This document shows positions 8,702 to 16,732 of a stretch of DNA of 64,000 nucleotides, piece after piece. The translations under genes were made by a program, and so were the position numbers. The DNA comes from Micrococcaceae bacterium Sec5.1. Its GTDB lineage: Bacteria; Actinomycetota; Actinomycetes; Actinomycetales; Micrococcaceae. Below the pieces are notes generated by a model that saw only the letters and a program-made list of their open reading frames with translations, had not been told where the DNA came from and ran no database searches. The stretch covers positions 5,270,001 through 5,334,000 of the forward strand of contig CP143430.1 of the NCBI GenBank assembly GCA_039636795.1, given 5' to 3'. Position 1 is the stretch's first letter. Each line of letters opens with the position of its first letter.

Positions 8702-9574
8702 TTAGGCGTTGGCGGGGACTGGCGCGACCGGCGCGTGGATTCGGAACTGGTTTTCCAGGCGGCCGATGCCGTCGATCTCGGTGGCGAGGACGTCGCCGTC
8801 GTTCAGGAAACGCGGCGGGGTCATCCCCATGCCTACTCCCCCTGGCGTGCCCGTGAGGACAAGATCGCCGGGGCGCAGGATGGTGAACTGGGAAATGTAG
8901 GACAGGAGCTGCGCGGGGCCGAACACCAGGGTGCTGGTATTGCCCTGCTGCACGAGCTCACCGTTGACGTAGCCACGGACCTCGAAGCTTTCGCTTGCTT
9001 CATCCGCAGTCAGCATCACGGGGCCCACTGGGGTTGTGCCGTCCCAGGCCTTGCCTTGGAACCACTGCAGGGTGCGGCTCTGCCAGTCACGCATGGAGAC
9101 GTCATTGGCAACGGTGTATCCCGCAATTGCCGCCCGGGCCTGCTCTTCGTCAGCGCGAAACAGCTCAGAACCCACGACGACGGCCAGCTCGGCTTCCCAG
9201 TCCACGCGACCGCTGCCATGGACTTCTACTGCGTCCGCGGCTCCGATCAGGGTGTCAGCGTATTTGGCGAACAGGGTGGGAAATTCAGGAAGTTCGCGTC
9301 CCATTTCCTGGATGTGGTCCCCGTAGTTCAGCCCGCAACAGATGACCTTTCCTGCGCGCGGCAGGAGCGGGGCGAAGTCAGCTTCAGTCGCTGCGATGAC
9401 GGCTTGCCCGCCCTCCGCCGCTGCTTCGGCTGCCTTCTCGGAGATCATGCGCCATTCCGGTTGGGCCAGGAGCGCGCCGACGTCGGTGGCCGGCAGCGCA
9501 ACGTAAGTGTCGGTGCCCGTGGCGAGTGCCGCCGTCGTACTTCCGCCGGAGGTGCGCAAGGTGGCAAGTTTCAT
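8702..9574 (-). CDS. Fumarylacetoacetate hydrolase (FAH) family protein
   Basis: 290 aa. The C-terminal FAH domain (about 70-285) shows 'VICCGLNYGDHIQEMG', the metal-ligand region 'VDWEAELAVVVG' with its two Glu, 'YTVANDVSMRDWQ' with the Asp, and 'LVLTGTPGGVG'. Such enzymes hydrolyse fumarylpyruvate or maleylpyruvate, or decarboxylate/isomerise oxalocrotonate-type ring-cleavage products. First gene of the minus-strand operon; RBS GAAGGAGC sits upstream of the ATG. Placed after a candidate ring-cleavage cupin it would act on the opened-ring diketo acid. Longer upstream reading in this frame covers the promoter region and was not used. Confidence 0.85.
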   Translation of the reverse strand: MKLATLRTSGGSTTAALATGTDTYVALPATDVGALLAQPEWRMISEKAAEAAAEGGQAVIAATEADFAPLLPRAGKVICCGLNYGDHIQEMGRELPEFPTLFAKYADTLIGAADAVEVHGSGRVDWEAELAVVVGSELFRADEEQARAAIAGYTVANDVSMRDWQSRTLQWFQGKAWDGTTPVGPVMLTADEASESFEVRGYVNGELVQQGNTSTLVFGPAQLLSYISQFTILRPGDLVLTGTPGGVGMGMTPPRFLNDGDVLATEIDGIGRLENQFRIHAPVAPVPANA

Positions 9575-9708
9575 GGGTTCTGCTCCTTCGAGATTCAATG
9601 TGTCGACTTTTTTACGATCGTCACATATGCTCAACGTAGCACGGCAGAAATGATCTGCACAGAGGCATTTCAAAACTTTTTGCAGTCGCCACAACAAGGA
9701 GGAACAGC
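9575..9708. promoter_or_regulatory. Divergent promoter region between the FAH operon and ridA
   Basis: The 134 bp between the two divergent starts must hold the promoters of the seven-gene aryl-CoA operon (leftward) and of the RidA-family gene (rightward). It contains AT-rich tracts (TTTTTTACG near 9608, CAAAACTTTTTG near 9669) and a short palindrome ACGATCGT at 9613-9620. No convincing -35/-10 pair or PaaX box could be fixed by eye, but this is the natural place for the operator of the PaaX-type regulator. Confidence 0.45.
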
Positions 9709-10107
9709 ATGAGCCACAAAACAATCAACCCGGAGTCACTCCCCAAGCCATCCGGTTTTGCGCACGGCATGCTTGCCGGCAACACGGTGTTCCTGGGTGG
9801 ACAGACTGCCTTGGACAAGAACATGAACATCGTTCCCGGCGGCATTGTGGAGCAGTTCACGCAAGCGTTCTCCAACGTGCTGACCACGTTGCGGGAAGCC
9901 GGTGGACAGCCGGAGGACCTCGTCAACGTCACCATCTACCTAATCGACGTAGACGACTACATGGCGAACGGCCGCGAGATCGGACGGATCTGGCGTGAAA
10001 TGGCTGGCACTCAATACCCGGCCATGGCCGGCATCGGCGTGACCCGGCTGTGGCAGAAAGAGGCCCTGATCGAAATCCAGGGCATCGCAGTTATTCCTGA
10101 GGGCTAA
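9709..10107 (+). CDS. Rid (YjgF/UK114) family protein lacking the deaminase Arg
   Basis: 132 aa, a complete Rid-family chorismate-mutase-like fold ('GNTVFLGGQTALD', 'NVTIYLIDVDDYMANG', 'IEIQGIAVI'). A strong AAGGAGGA lies six bases before the ATG. RidA hydrolyses reactive enamines/imines using an Arg that in E. coli sits in 'PARS'. Here the matching position reads 'PAMA' (Met106), so imine deaminase activity is doubtful, and the protein belongs with the Arg-less Rid groups. It is transcribed divergently from the aryl-CoA operon, where a role with an amino-aromatic intermediate is tempting but unproven. Confidence 0.85.
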   Translation: MSHKTINPESLPKPSGFAHGMLAGNTVFLGGQTALDKNMNIVPGGIVEQFTQAFSNVLTTLREAGGQPEDLVNVTIYLIDVDDYMANGREIGRIWREMAGTQYPAMAGIGVTRLWQKEALIEIQGIAVIPEG

Positions 10108-10139
10108 ATCTCTGGCCTCTGCTGCGGCCTTAGTGAAGC

Positions 10140-10493
10140 ATGTCCCCTATGGGAACCGTCACCGAATATCTGGAAAACGTCAGCGAGGGCAATCGCGAAA
10201 TCCTGGAGCGGATAGTTGCGATCGCGCGTGAACTTGCCCCGGACGCCGAGGAAGGCACCAGCTACGGCATGCCTGCTTTGCTGGTGGACGGCAAGGGCTT
10301 CGTAAGTGTGATCGAAACCAAGAAGCACCTTGCCCTGTACCCGTTTAGCGGGCAGATCCTGCCTGAGATGTCCGAGGAGCTGGGCGGCTACTCGTGGTCG
10401 CCGGGGACGTTGCGGTTCTCTGCGGACAACCCGGTGCCGGACTCCATGGTTCGGAGGATTCTGGAGACGAGGCTGGCTGCGATCCGTAAGTAG
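10140..10493 (+). CDS. DUF1801 domain protein (YdhG/iron-chaperone-like fold)
   Basis: 117 aa. The sequence 'SYGMPALLVDGKGFVSVIETKKHLALYPFSG' and the ending 'MVRRILETRL' are typical of the DUF1801 family, small SRPBCC-unrelated alpha/beta proteins of unknown function related to frataxin-like YdhG. It follows ridA by 32 bp on the same strand with a weak ribosome binding site; the start could also be the ATG three codons later. It ends four bases before the convergent pcaR stop. Nothing links it to the neighbouring pathways beyond position. Confidence 0.75.
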   Translation: MSPMGTVTEYLENVSEGNREILERIVAIARELAPDAEEGTSYGMPALLVDGKGFVSVIETKKHLALYPFSGQILPEMSEELGGYSWSPGTLRFSADNPVPDSMVRRILETRLAAIRK

Positions 10494-10497
10494 CTAT

Positions 10498-11301
10498 CTA
10501 GTGCTTTGCTGACACGTCCTGCGATATAGCGTTGGCTGTGGCGACGACTTCCTGCCGCACTGACTCGAGATACTTGTCCGGGTCCGGCTCCGCCGCGACA
10601 GCCTGGGCCTGCAGGGACACGTTGATCGCCGCAACATTATCGCCGTTGTTGTGGTTCCACACCGGCGCCGCGATGGACATCAGCCCGATTTCCAGCTCCT
10701 GGTCCAGCAGGCACCAGCCTTGCGCACGCACCTGCTCGACGGCGGCCCTCAAGTCTGCAGCGTTGGCCACGGTTCGCGGCGTGATGGGCTTGAGTTCGAC
10801 GTTGGCCAGGTATGCCTCGAGCTTGGCCTGTGGCAAACCGGCGAGCAGCACCCGGCCCATGGAGGTGGCGTATGCCGGGAAACGGGTGCCCACCGTGATA
10901 CCCACGTTCATGATTCGGCGAGTAGCGACGCGGGCAACGTAGAAGATGTCCGGGCCATCCAGGACTGCGGCCGACGTGGACTCCCCCAGCTTTAGGCTCA
11001 ACTGCTCCAGATGTGGCTGAGCCAGCTGAGGCAGGGACAGCGCCGAAAGATACGAATAGCCGAGCTGCAGCACCTTGGCGGTGAGGGCGAAGGTCTTGCC
11101 GTCCGTGCGGACGTAGCCGAGCTCAACAAGGGTATGAAGAAAACGGCGTGCCGTTGCGCGGGTCAAGTCAGTGCGGGCTGCCACCTCACTGAGGGTCATG
11201 ACCGGGTTGTTCGCGTCGAACGCCCGGATCACGGCCAGCCCCCGGGCCAACGACTGAACATACTGGTCGCTGGCCTGCGGGGTAACTGCGGAATCGGTCA
11301 T
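10498..11301 (-). CDS. pcaR: IclR-family regulator of the beta-ketoadipate pathway (PcaR/PobR type)
   Basis: 267 aa. The N-terminal winged helix (about 15-85: 'GLAVIRAFDANNPVMTLSEVA', 'TARRFLHTLVELGYV') and IclR effector domain ('VARVATRRIMNVGITVGTRFPAYATSMGRVLLA') match the PcaR/PobR branch. PcaR activates pca genes with beta-ketoadipate as inducer in Pseudomonas. The gene is the last of the pca operon, 71 bp after pcaJ. The gap has a small perfect hairpin (11335-11350, CTCTGC/GCAGAG). The ATG at 11301 was chosen with AGGA nine bases upstream; an in-frame TTG three codons earlier is possible. Confidence 0.85.
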   Translation of the reverse strand: MTDSAVTPQASDQYVQSLARGLAVIRAFDANNPVMTLSEVAARTDLTRATARRFLHTLVELGYVRTDGKTFALTAKVLQLGYSYLSALSLPQLAQPHLEQLSLKLGESTSAAVLDGPDIFYVARVATRRIMNVGITVGTRFPAYATSMGRVLLAGLPQAKLEAYLANVELKPITPRTVANAADLRAAVEQVRAQGWCLLDQELEIGLMSIAAPVWNHNNGDNVAAINVSLQAQAVAAEPDPDKYLESVRQEVVATANAISQDVSAKH

Positions 11302-11372
11302 GGTTACCAATCCTAGGGTGCGTTGCGGGGCCTACTCTGCATCCGCAGAGCAGGCTCGCAACGAGAGGAGTG

Positions 11373-12041
11373 TTAGGCGCCGGGCTTCAGGGGCAGGGGA
11401 ACGAGCTCCTGGATTTCCTCGAAGGTGCAGCCGAACGTCTCGCGCACAGTGACGCCGTCGGGCCCTGTGAGGAAGACAGCTTTGTCCGTGTACACGCGGG
11501 TGACGCAGCCGACGCCCGTGAGCGGGTAAGTGCACTGTTCCACGAGCTTGGACGCTCCCTCGCGGGTCAAGAGCGTCATCATCACGAACACGTCCTTAGC
11601 ACCGGTGGCCAGGTCCATCGCGCCACCGACGGCGGGGATCGCGTCCGGGGCTCCGGTGTGCCAGTTGGCGAGGTCGCCTGTGGCGGAGACCTGGAAGGCG
11701 CCGAGGACGCAGATGTCCAAGTGACCGCCGCGCATGATCGCGAAGGAGTCGGCGTGGTGGAAGTACGATGCTCCAGGCAGCTCGGTGACGGGGATCTTGC
11801 CAGCGTTGATCAAGTCACCGTCGATCTCGTCGCCTTCAGCCGCGGGACCCATCCCGAGCATCCCGTTCTCCGTGTGGAGCGTGATGTTCTGTTCTTCGGT
11901 GAGGTAGTTGGACACGAGCGTTGGCTGGCCGATGCCCAGGTTCACAAAGGAACCCGGTGCGATGTCGCGTGCCACCAACTGGGCGAGTTCGTCGCGACCC
12001 AACGGCTTCTCGGACGTCTGGATACTTGTCGCAGTGCTCAT
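11373..12041 (-). CDS. pcaJ: 3-oxoadipate CoA-transferase subunit B
   Basis: 222 aa beta subunit of a class I CoA-transferase. The catalytic Glu is seen in 'LHTENGMLGMG', the equivalent of the SENG/TENG motif. Also conserved are 'VNLGIGQPTLV', 'GGHLDICVLGAFQVS' and 'MDLATGAKDVFVMM'. With subunit A it moves CoA from succinyl-CoA to beta-ketoadipate. The ATG lies two bases after the stop of pcaI with AAGGTGG upstream, so the two subunits are coupled. Confidence 0.93.
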   Translation of the reverse strand: MSTATSIQTSEKPLGRDELAQLVARDIAPGSFVNLGIGQPTLVSNYLTEEQNITLHTENGMLGMGPAAEGDEIDGDLINAGKIPVTELPGASYFHHADSFAIMRGGHLDICVLGAFQVSATGDLANWHTGAPDAIPAVGGAMDLATGAKDVFVMMTLLTREGASKLVEQCTYPLTGVGCVTRVYTDKAVFLTGPDGVTVRETFGCTFEEIQELVPLPLKPGA

Positions 12042-12043
12042 GA

Positions 12044-12730
12044 TCAAGCCACCTTCCCTTTTGTGCCGGCAGAACCAACCCGGACCACACTGTTGACGTA
12101 AATCCCCGGCGTCACCACGTTCTCCGGATCCAACGAACCGGTGGGCACGATCTCCGAGACCTGCACAATGGTGTGCCTGGCAGCGGCCGCCATGATGGGG
12201 CCGAAGTTACGGGCGGTCTTGCGGTACACGAGGTTGCCCTTGCCGTCCGCCTTGAGTGCTTTGATCAGTGCGACATCGGCGTGAATCGGCGTTTCGAATA
12301 CCTGCCACTTCCCGTCCAACAAGCGCGTTTCCTTGCCCTCAGCCAACGTGGTGCCGTAGCCGGTAGGTGTGAAGAACCCGCCGATTCCAGCGCCGGCGGC
12401 ACGGATGCGCTCAGCCAGGTTCCCCTGGGGAACCAGTTCCAGCTCGATCTCACCCGCATGGAACTTGGCATCGAAGTGCCAGGAATCGGACTGCCGAGGG
12501 AAGGAACAGATCATCTTGCGGACCCTGCCTTCCTTGATCAGCAACGCTAGCCCCTGATCGCCCTGGCCGGCATTGTTGTTCACCACGGTGAGGTCCTTCG
12601 CGCCACAGTCCATCAGGGCGTCGATCAATTCGAATGGCTGCCCGGCGTTGCCGAACCCGCCGATCATCACCGTGGAACCGTCCTTGATACCAGCGACTGC
12701 TTCGCCAACAGTGTCAATGAAATTCAGCAT
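12044..12730 (-). CDS. pcaI: 3-oxoadipate CoA-transferase subunit A
   Basis: 228 aa alpha subunit. Typical blocks are 'GSTVMIGGFGNAGQPFELIDAL', 'LTVVNNNAG', 'KMICSFPRQSD' and the glycine-rich 'GAGIGGFFTPTGYGT' before the conserved 'GKETRLLDGK'. It pairs with the adjacent pcaJ product and acts one step before the thiolase PcaF, whose gene is 14 bp upstream. RBS AAGGG precedes the ATG. Confidence 0.93.
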   Translation of the reverse strand: MLNFIDTVGEAVAGIKDGSTVMIGGFGNAGQPFELIDALMDCGAKDLTVVNNNAGQGDQGLALLIKEGRVRKMICSFPRQSDSWHFDAKFHAGEIELELVPQGNLAERIRAAGAGIGGFFTPTGYGTTLAEGKETRLLDGKWQVFETPIHADVALIKALKADGKGNLVYRKTARNFGPIMAAAARHTIVQVSEIVPTGSLDPENVVTPGIYVNSVVRVGSAGTKGKVA

Positions 12731-12744
12731 GACTCTTTACCCTT

Positions 12745-13959
12745 CTAAGCCGATGCGCCGGCAGTGACGTTTTCGAGCACCACAGCCAGGCCTTGGCCCA
12801 CGCCGATGCAGATCGCCGCGACACCCCAGCGCCGTCCGGAGGCCTGCAGGGAACGGGCAAGCGTGCCGAGGAGGCGGGTGCCGGAGGCACCCAGTGGGTG
12901 GCCCATCGCAATTGCCCCGCCATGCTGGTTCACGATTCCGGGGTCGATCCCCCACGCGTCAACGCAGGCCAGCGACTGCGCGGCGAAGGCTTCATTAAGT
13001 TCGACGGCGCCAACCTGGTCCCAGCCGATGCCCGCCTTCGCGAGGGCCTTGTTTGCCGCCTCCACCGGGGCGAACCCGAAGAACTGGGGATCGTTGCCAT
13101 GGGCGCCGCGGCCGGCGATACGGGCCAGAGGGTCGAGACCAAGGATGGAAGAAGCAGCCTCCGAACCGATCCACGCAGCCGAAGCTCCATCATTCAAAGG
13201 CGAGGCGTTACCGGCGGTGACCGTGCCGCCGTCGGGCCCTGAACCCTCGGCACGGAACACGGTCTTCAGCGTGGCGAGCTTCTCTGCGGTGGAACCGGCC
13301 CGGATGCCCTCGTCCCGGACCAAGTCTGTCCCCGGAACTGGTGCCACCAGGTTGTCGTAGAAGCCGTCGTTCCATGCGGAATCGGCCAGGTTGTGCGAAT
13401 CAGCAGCGAACTGGTCCTGGCGTTCACGGGTGATCCCATACTTCTCGCGCAGCCGTTCGGTGGCTTCGCCCAGTGAGATGGTCCAGTCCTTGTTCATGGC
13501 CGGGTTCACCAGACGCCAGCCGAGCGTGGTGGATGCCAGCGTCATGTCCCCGGCCGGGTAAGGCTTGGACGTCTTCGGCAGCACCCAAGGTGCACGCGAC
13601 ATGGACTCTGCACCGCCCACCAACATCAGGTCGGCGTCGCCGGCGTTGATCTGGCGCGAAGCGATGATCGCTGCGTCCAGGGAGGAGCCGCACAGACGAT
13701 TGACCGTTGTCCCGGGAATCGACACGGGCAAGCCTGCCAGCAGGGTAGCCATCCGGGCCACGTTGCGGTTTTCTTCGCCGGCGCCGTTGGCGTTGCCGAA
13801 GACCACCTCGTCGATCCGTTCAACGTCCAGCCCCGGAGCCCTGCGAACGGACTCGCGGACCACATGGGCAGCAAGGTCATCGGGACGGACAGCAGCAAGA
13901 CCGGAGCCGAACTTGCCAAAGGGTGTGCGTACGGCGTCGTACACGTATGCCTGGTTCAT
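12745..13959 (-). CDS. pcaF: Beta-ketoadipyl-CoA thiolase
   Basis: 404 aa, the standard thiolase length. The acylated Cys is in 'NRLCGSSLDA' near residue 90, the His general base in 'NQHGGAIAMGHPLGASG', and the second Cys in 'CIGVGQG' (usually CIGGGQG; one Gly is Val here). It cleaves 3-oxoadipyl-CoA to succinyl-CoA and acetyl-CoA, the last step of the pathway. The ATG has AAGGAATC upstream. A palindromic repeat separates it from pcaC, so pcaF-pcaIJ-pcaR may be a partly independent transcription unit. Confidence 0.93.
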   Translation of the reverse strand: MNQAYVYDAVRTPFGKFGSGLAAVRPDDLAAHVVRESVRRAPGLDVERIDEVVFGNANGAGEENRNVARMATLLAGLPVSIPGTTVNRLCGSSLDAAIIASRQINAGDADLMLVGGAESMSRAPWVLPKTSKPYPAGDMTLASTTLGWRLVNPAMNKDWTISLGEATERLREKYGITRERQDQFAADSHNLADSAWNDGFYDNLVAPVPGTDLVRDEGIRAGSTAEKLATLKTVFRAEGSGPDGGTVTAGNASPLNDGASAAWIGSEAASSILGLDPLARIAGRGAHGNDPQFFGFAPVEAANKALAKAGIGWDQVGAVELNEAFAAQSLACVDAWGIDPGIVNQHGGAIAMGHPLGASGTRLLGTLARSLQASGRRWGVAAICIGVGQGLAVVLENVTAGASA

Positions 13960-13982
13960 GGGGATTCCTTTGATTCTCTCTG

Positions 13983-14069
13983 CCCAACTAGGGGACAGTA
14001 AACGTCGCTGTGAGCCTTCAATGGGACATGTGCTGTCCCCTAGTTGGGTGGGGTGGGGACTAGTTGGGT
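13983..14069. repeat. Palindromic repeat, CCCAASTAG family, copy 1
   Basis: A perfect 16-bp inverted repeat (CCCAACTAGGGGACAG at 13983-13998, its complement at 14033-14048) encloses a 34-nt loop. A further half copy ending in ACTAGTTGGG follows at about 14059-14068, and the TAG of this half copy is the stop codon of the minus-strand pcaC gene. The same CCCAASTAG terminus flanks the palindromes at 21174-21245 and 50148-50217. It lies between pcaC and pcaF. Confidence 0.75.
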
Positions 14070-14509
14070 TCGGGGGATGGGGAAGCTGCGTCGATCTCGG
14101 CGAAGACTTTCTGCGCCGTCTTGAAGGCCGAATTGGCCGAGGGAACACTGCAATAAATTGCGGTCTGCAGCAGGATTTCCTTGATCTCGTCCCTGCTCAG
14201 GCCGTTGTTGAGAGCCGCCCGGATGTGCATGGCGAGCTCCTCCCAGTGACCGTGCGCCACGAGTGCCGTGAGGGTGACGGCGGAGCGCATTTGCCGGCTA
14301 AGACCGGGCCGCGTCCAGATGCCACCCCAGGCGATCCTGGTGATCATGTCCTGATAGTCCTCGGTAAAGGAGTCCATGGTGGCGTTCGCGCGGTCCACAT
14401 GCTCATCGCCGAGCACTTCGCGGCGTACCGCCATGCCGGCGTCGTAGATGTCCTGTCCGGTGGCGCTCGGCTGAACAGCACCATTCCGCTCGGGAGACAA
14501 AGAGGTCAT
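14060..14509 (-). CDS. pcaC: 4-carboxymuconolactone decarboxylase
   Basis: 149 aa member of the AhpD/CMD fold. Conserved parts are 'YDAGMAVRREVLGDEHVDRA', 'WTRPGLSRQMRSAVTLTALVAHGHWEELAMH' and 'GLSRDEIKEILLQTAIYCSVPSAN'. It decarboxylates gamma-carboxymuconolactone to beta-ketoadipate enol-lactone, which PcaD then hydrolyses. Its ATG overlaps the pcaD stop (ATGA). The last codons, Pro-Asn-stop, are read from a CCCAACTAG repeat terminus. Confidence 0.92.
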   Translation of the reverse strand: MTSLSPERNGAVQPSATGQDIYDAGMAVRREVLGDEHVDRANATMDSFTEDYQDMITRIAWGGIWTRPGLSRQMRSAVTLTALVAHGHWEELAMHIRAALNNGLSRDEIKEILLQTAIYCSVPSANSAFKTAQKVFAEIDAASPSPEPN

Positions 14510-15309
14510 CGTCCGTTCTCCTTCATAAAGTCGCGCATCAACCCGGCCACAACTGCAGGCGCCTCCGCTGGCGCGAGGTGCGCGACGCCGTCGAGCGCCA
14601 CCGCCTGAGCGGTACCGCCGCCCGCGGTGATACCGGAAACAACAGCTTCGGCCAGTGACGGCGGCGCCACAGAGTCCTCGACGCCGGCAATCGCCTGGGT
14701 GGGAACGGTGATGCTTCCGAGCTGCTCGCGGACGTCGAATCCGGCGAGGGCTTCACAGCAGAACGAGTAGCTGAAGCGGTCGGCGTCGCGGAGTGAGTGC
14801 AGGAGGCGGCTGCTTATGTCCGGCTGTCGGTCCATGAAGCCAGCGGCAAACCAGCGTTCGGCGGAGCCCTGAATCATCACGGGCGTACCCAGTTTGCGCA
14901 CAGTTTCGGCGCGCTCCAGCCAGCCCTCGGGCGTGCCGAGTTTGGCGCCGCTGCACTGGACAGACAGGCTGCGGAGACGGTCGCCGTGCTTGATGCCGAG
15001 CTGCAAGCCGGTGGCCCCACCCAGCGAGACGCCCGCGTAGTGGAACTTCGCGCCCGGACTCACAAAGTCGACGAGATCGACGACCGCGTCCGCCAGTTCC
15101 GCGATATCGAAACCTTCGGTGGCGGCTGGCGAGATGCCGTGGCCGGGGAGGTCCCAACCGATGACGTCGTACTCGTCTCCAAGGAGGGTCGCGGTTTCCG
15201 CCCAGAGCACAGTGGACGTACCCAGCGACGGACCCACCACAAGGAGCGGCTTGGTTCCCAGTTCGCGCTGCGGGGAGAGCAGAACGGCCTTGACGGTTGG
15301 CTTAGCCAC
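14506..15309 (-). CDS. pcaD: 3-oxoadipate enol-lactonase
   Basis: 267 aa alpha/beta hydrolase. The nucleophile Ser is in 'YAGVSLGGATGLQ', the oxyanion region in 'VVGPSLGTS', and the catalytic His in 'GVAHLAP'. It hydrolyses beta-ketoadipate enol-lactone to beta-ketoadipate. The start is a GTG at 15309 with GGGAG seven bases upstream, giving an 8-bp overlap with pcaB; the upstream open frame lies antisense-free but inside pcaB and shows no homology. No fusion with PcaC (PcaL) is present, unlike in some actinobacteria. Confidence 0.92.
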   Translation of the reverse strand: MAKPTVKAVLLSPQRELGTKPLLVVGPSLGTSTVLWAETATLLGDEYDVIGWDLPGHGISPAATEGFDIAELADAVVDLVDFVSPGAKFHYAGVSLGGATGLQLGIKHGDRLRSLSVQCSGAKLGTPEGWLERAETVRKLGTPVMIQGSAERWFAAGFMDRQPDISSRLLHSLRDADRFSYSFCCEALAGFDVREQLGSITVPTQAIAGVEDSVAPPSLAEAVVSGITAGGGTAQAVALDGVAHLAPAEAPAVVAGLMRDFMKENGR

Positions 15310-16732
15310 GGGTGGCTCCCTTCGTTGTCGGTGAGTCGGAGGCGGCAGACCTTGCATAGTCCGGATAGGCGGCAAGGATCCGGCGCGTGATCTCGGCGGC
15401 CTCTCCGAGGTAGCTCGCGGGGTCAAGCAATGCCTCGAGCTGCGTGTCAGAAAGCTTGTCCGCAGGGACAGCCTCGCGGAGCAGCTTTGTGTAGATCCGG
15501 GACTGTTCCGCGGCCGGCGCTTTGAGAGTCTCATCGACGACGTTCTGTAGCTTCTGTTTTCCGTCCGGGCCCAGGAGAGGCACGACGGCGGCCATCACAC
15601 CTTCGCTGAGCAGCAGCGGCCCCGAAATTTCGAGGTTCCGGCGCATCGCTTCCGGGAAGACACGAAGGCCTTCCGTGAGTTCACGGAGATGTCCAGCGGC
15701 ACCAAGGGCTAGCGCGAGCAGCTGGCGCAGGGCCGGCCATTCACTGTGCCAGGCACCGTCCGGGCGCTCATCGTTGAAGGTGGCCGCCGCGAGATGCAGT
15801 TGCGACGCGAGGCCGGGTGCCTGCAACGCCGCGCTGCGAATCAACACGGACAACACCGGGTTCTGCTTCTGCGGCATGGCCGAGGAAACCCCGCGTCCGG
15901 CAGCCAAAGGTTCACCAAGCTCGGCAACTTCCGGCCGGCTCAAAAACAGCAGGTCCGCGGCGATTTTGCCGAAGGAATCAATCAGGGCAGCAAGTCCATC
16001 GCCCAGGGACGTGACGGCCAGTCGGTTGGTGTGCCAAGGAGCAGGAGCCGTAGCGAGGCCAAGCTTTGAGGCCAAAGAGTCGGCCAGATCAAAGGGGGTG
16101 GTCCGCGAGGAAGCAGTCAGTTTGGTTGCCGACGCCAAAGTCCCGCCAGCCCCGCCAAACTGGATGGGCAGCTCAAGGGATTCCAACTGCGCAGCCGCAG
16201 CCGCCACACCGTGGAACCACTGCGCAGCCTTGAGCCCGAACGTGTACGGAAGCGCATGCTGCGTCAGGCTCCTGCCCACGCACAGTGTGTCCGCGTGCTG
16301 CCCCGCCAAGATGGCGAGCGCCGTCGTCGTGCGTTTCACGTCGGCCAGCAGTGCGGAAATGGTGCGGCTGGCGAGCAGCATGAGGGCGGAGTCGAGGACG
16401 TCCTGGCTGGTCAGGGAGGTGTGCACAGCGGTTACCGCAAAAGAGTCCACGGACTTCACCCGGGCGCGCAAATCACCAAGCAGCGGAATCACCGGGTTGC
16501 CCCCGCCTTGGGCGCGTTCCGCGATTGCGGCAACATCATAAGAACCGGGATTGGCGGCTTCGGCCACAACTGGGCCGGATCCTGCAGGAACGAGTCCCGC
16601 CTCCTCGAGGACAACCGCCCAGGCGGCTTCGACGTCGAGGATCGCCGCGATCACGGCACGGTCGCCCGTCAGCGCCGCCACAGCGCGCGACGCCGAGACC
16701 GGGCTTAGGAGGCCGAAGTCGCCGTCGGTCAT
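15302..16732 (-). CDS. pcaB: 3-carboxy-cis,cis-muconate cycloisomerase
   Basis: 476 aa protein of the fumarase/aspartase superfamily. The signature loop 'SSAMPQKQNPV' lies near residue 280, with 'VHTSLTSQDVLDSA' and 'GRSLTQHALPYTFGLKAAQW' as the other active-site regions. It lactonises 3-carboxymuconate, the product of PcaHG, to gamma-carboxymuconolactone. Its ATG overlaps the pcaG stop (ATGA). It is somewhat longer at the C-terminus than the proteobacterial enzyme. Confidence 0.93.
   Translation of the reverse strand: MTDGDFGLLSPVSASRAVAALTGDRAVIAAILDVEAAWAVVLEEAGLVPAGSGPVVAEAANPGSYDVAAIAERAQGGGNPVIPLLGDLRARVKSVDSFAVTAVHTSLTSQDVLDSALMLLASRTISALLADVKRTTTALAILAGQHADTLCVGRSLTQHALPYTFGLKAAQWFHGVAAAAAQLESLELPIQFGGAGGTLASATKLTASSRTTPFDLADSLASKLGLATAPAPWHTNRLAVTSLGDGLAALIDSFGKIAADLLFLSRPEVAELGEPLAAGRGVSSAMPQKQNPVLSVLIRSAALQAPGLASQLHLAAATFNDERPDGAWHSEWPALRQLLALALGAAGHLRELTEGLRVFPEAMRRNLEISGPLLLSEGVMAAVVPLLGPDGKQKLQNVVDETLKAPAAEQSRIYTKLLREAVPADKLSDTQLEALLDPASYLGEAAEITRRILAAYPDYARSAASDSPTTKGATRG

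Noticed and set aside
14506..15534. A longer pcaD start upstream of 15309
   Set aside because: The extra codons lie inside pcaB and show no hydrolase homology, whereas the GTG at 15309 has a good ribosome site and gives the normal length.
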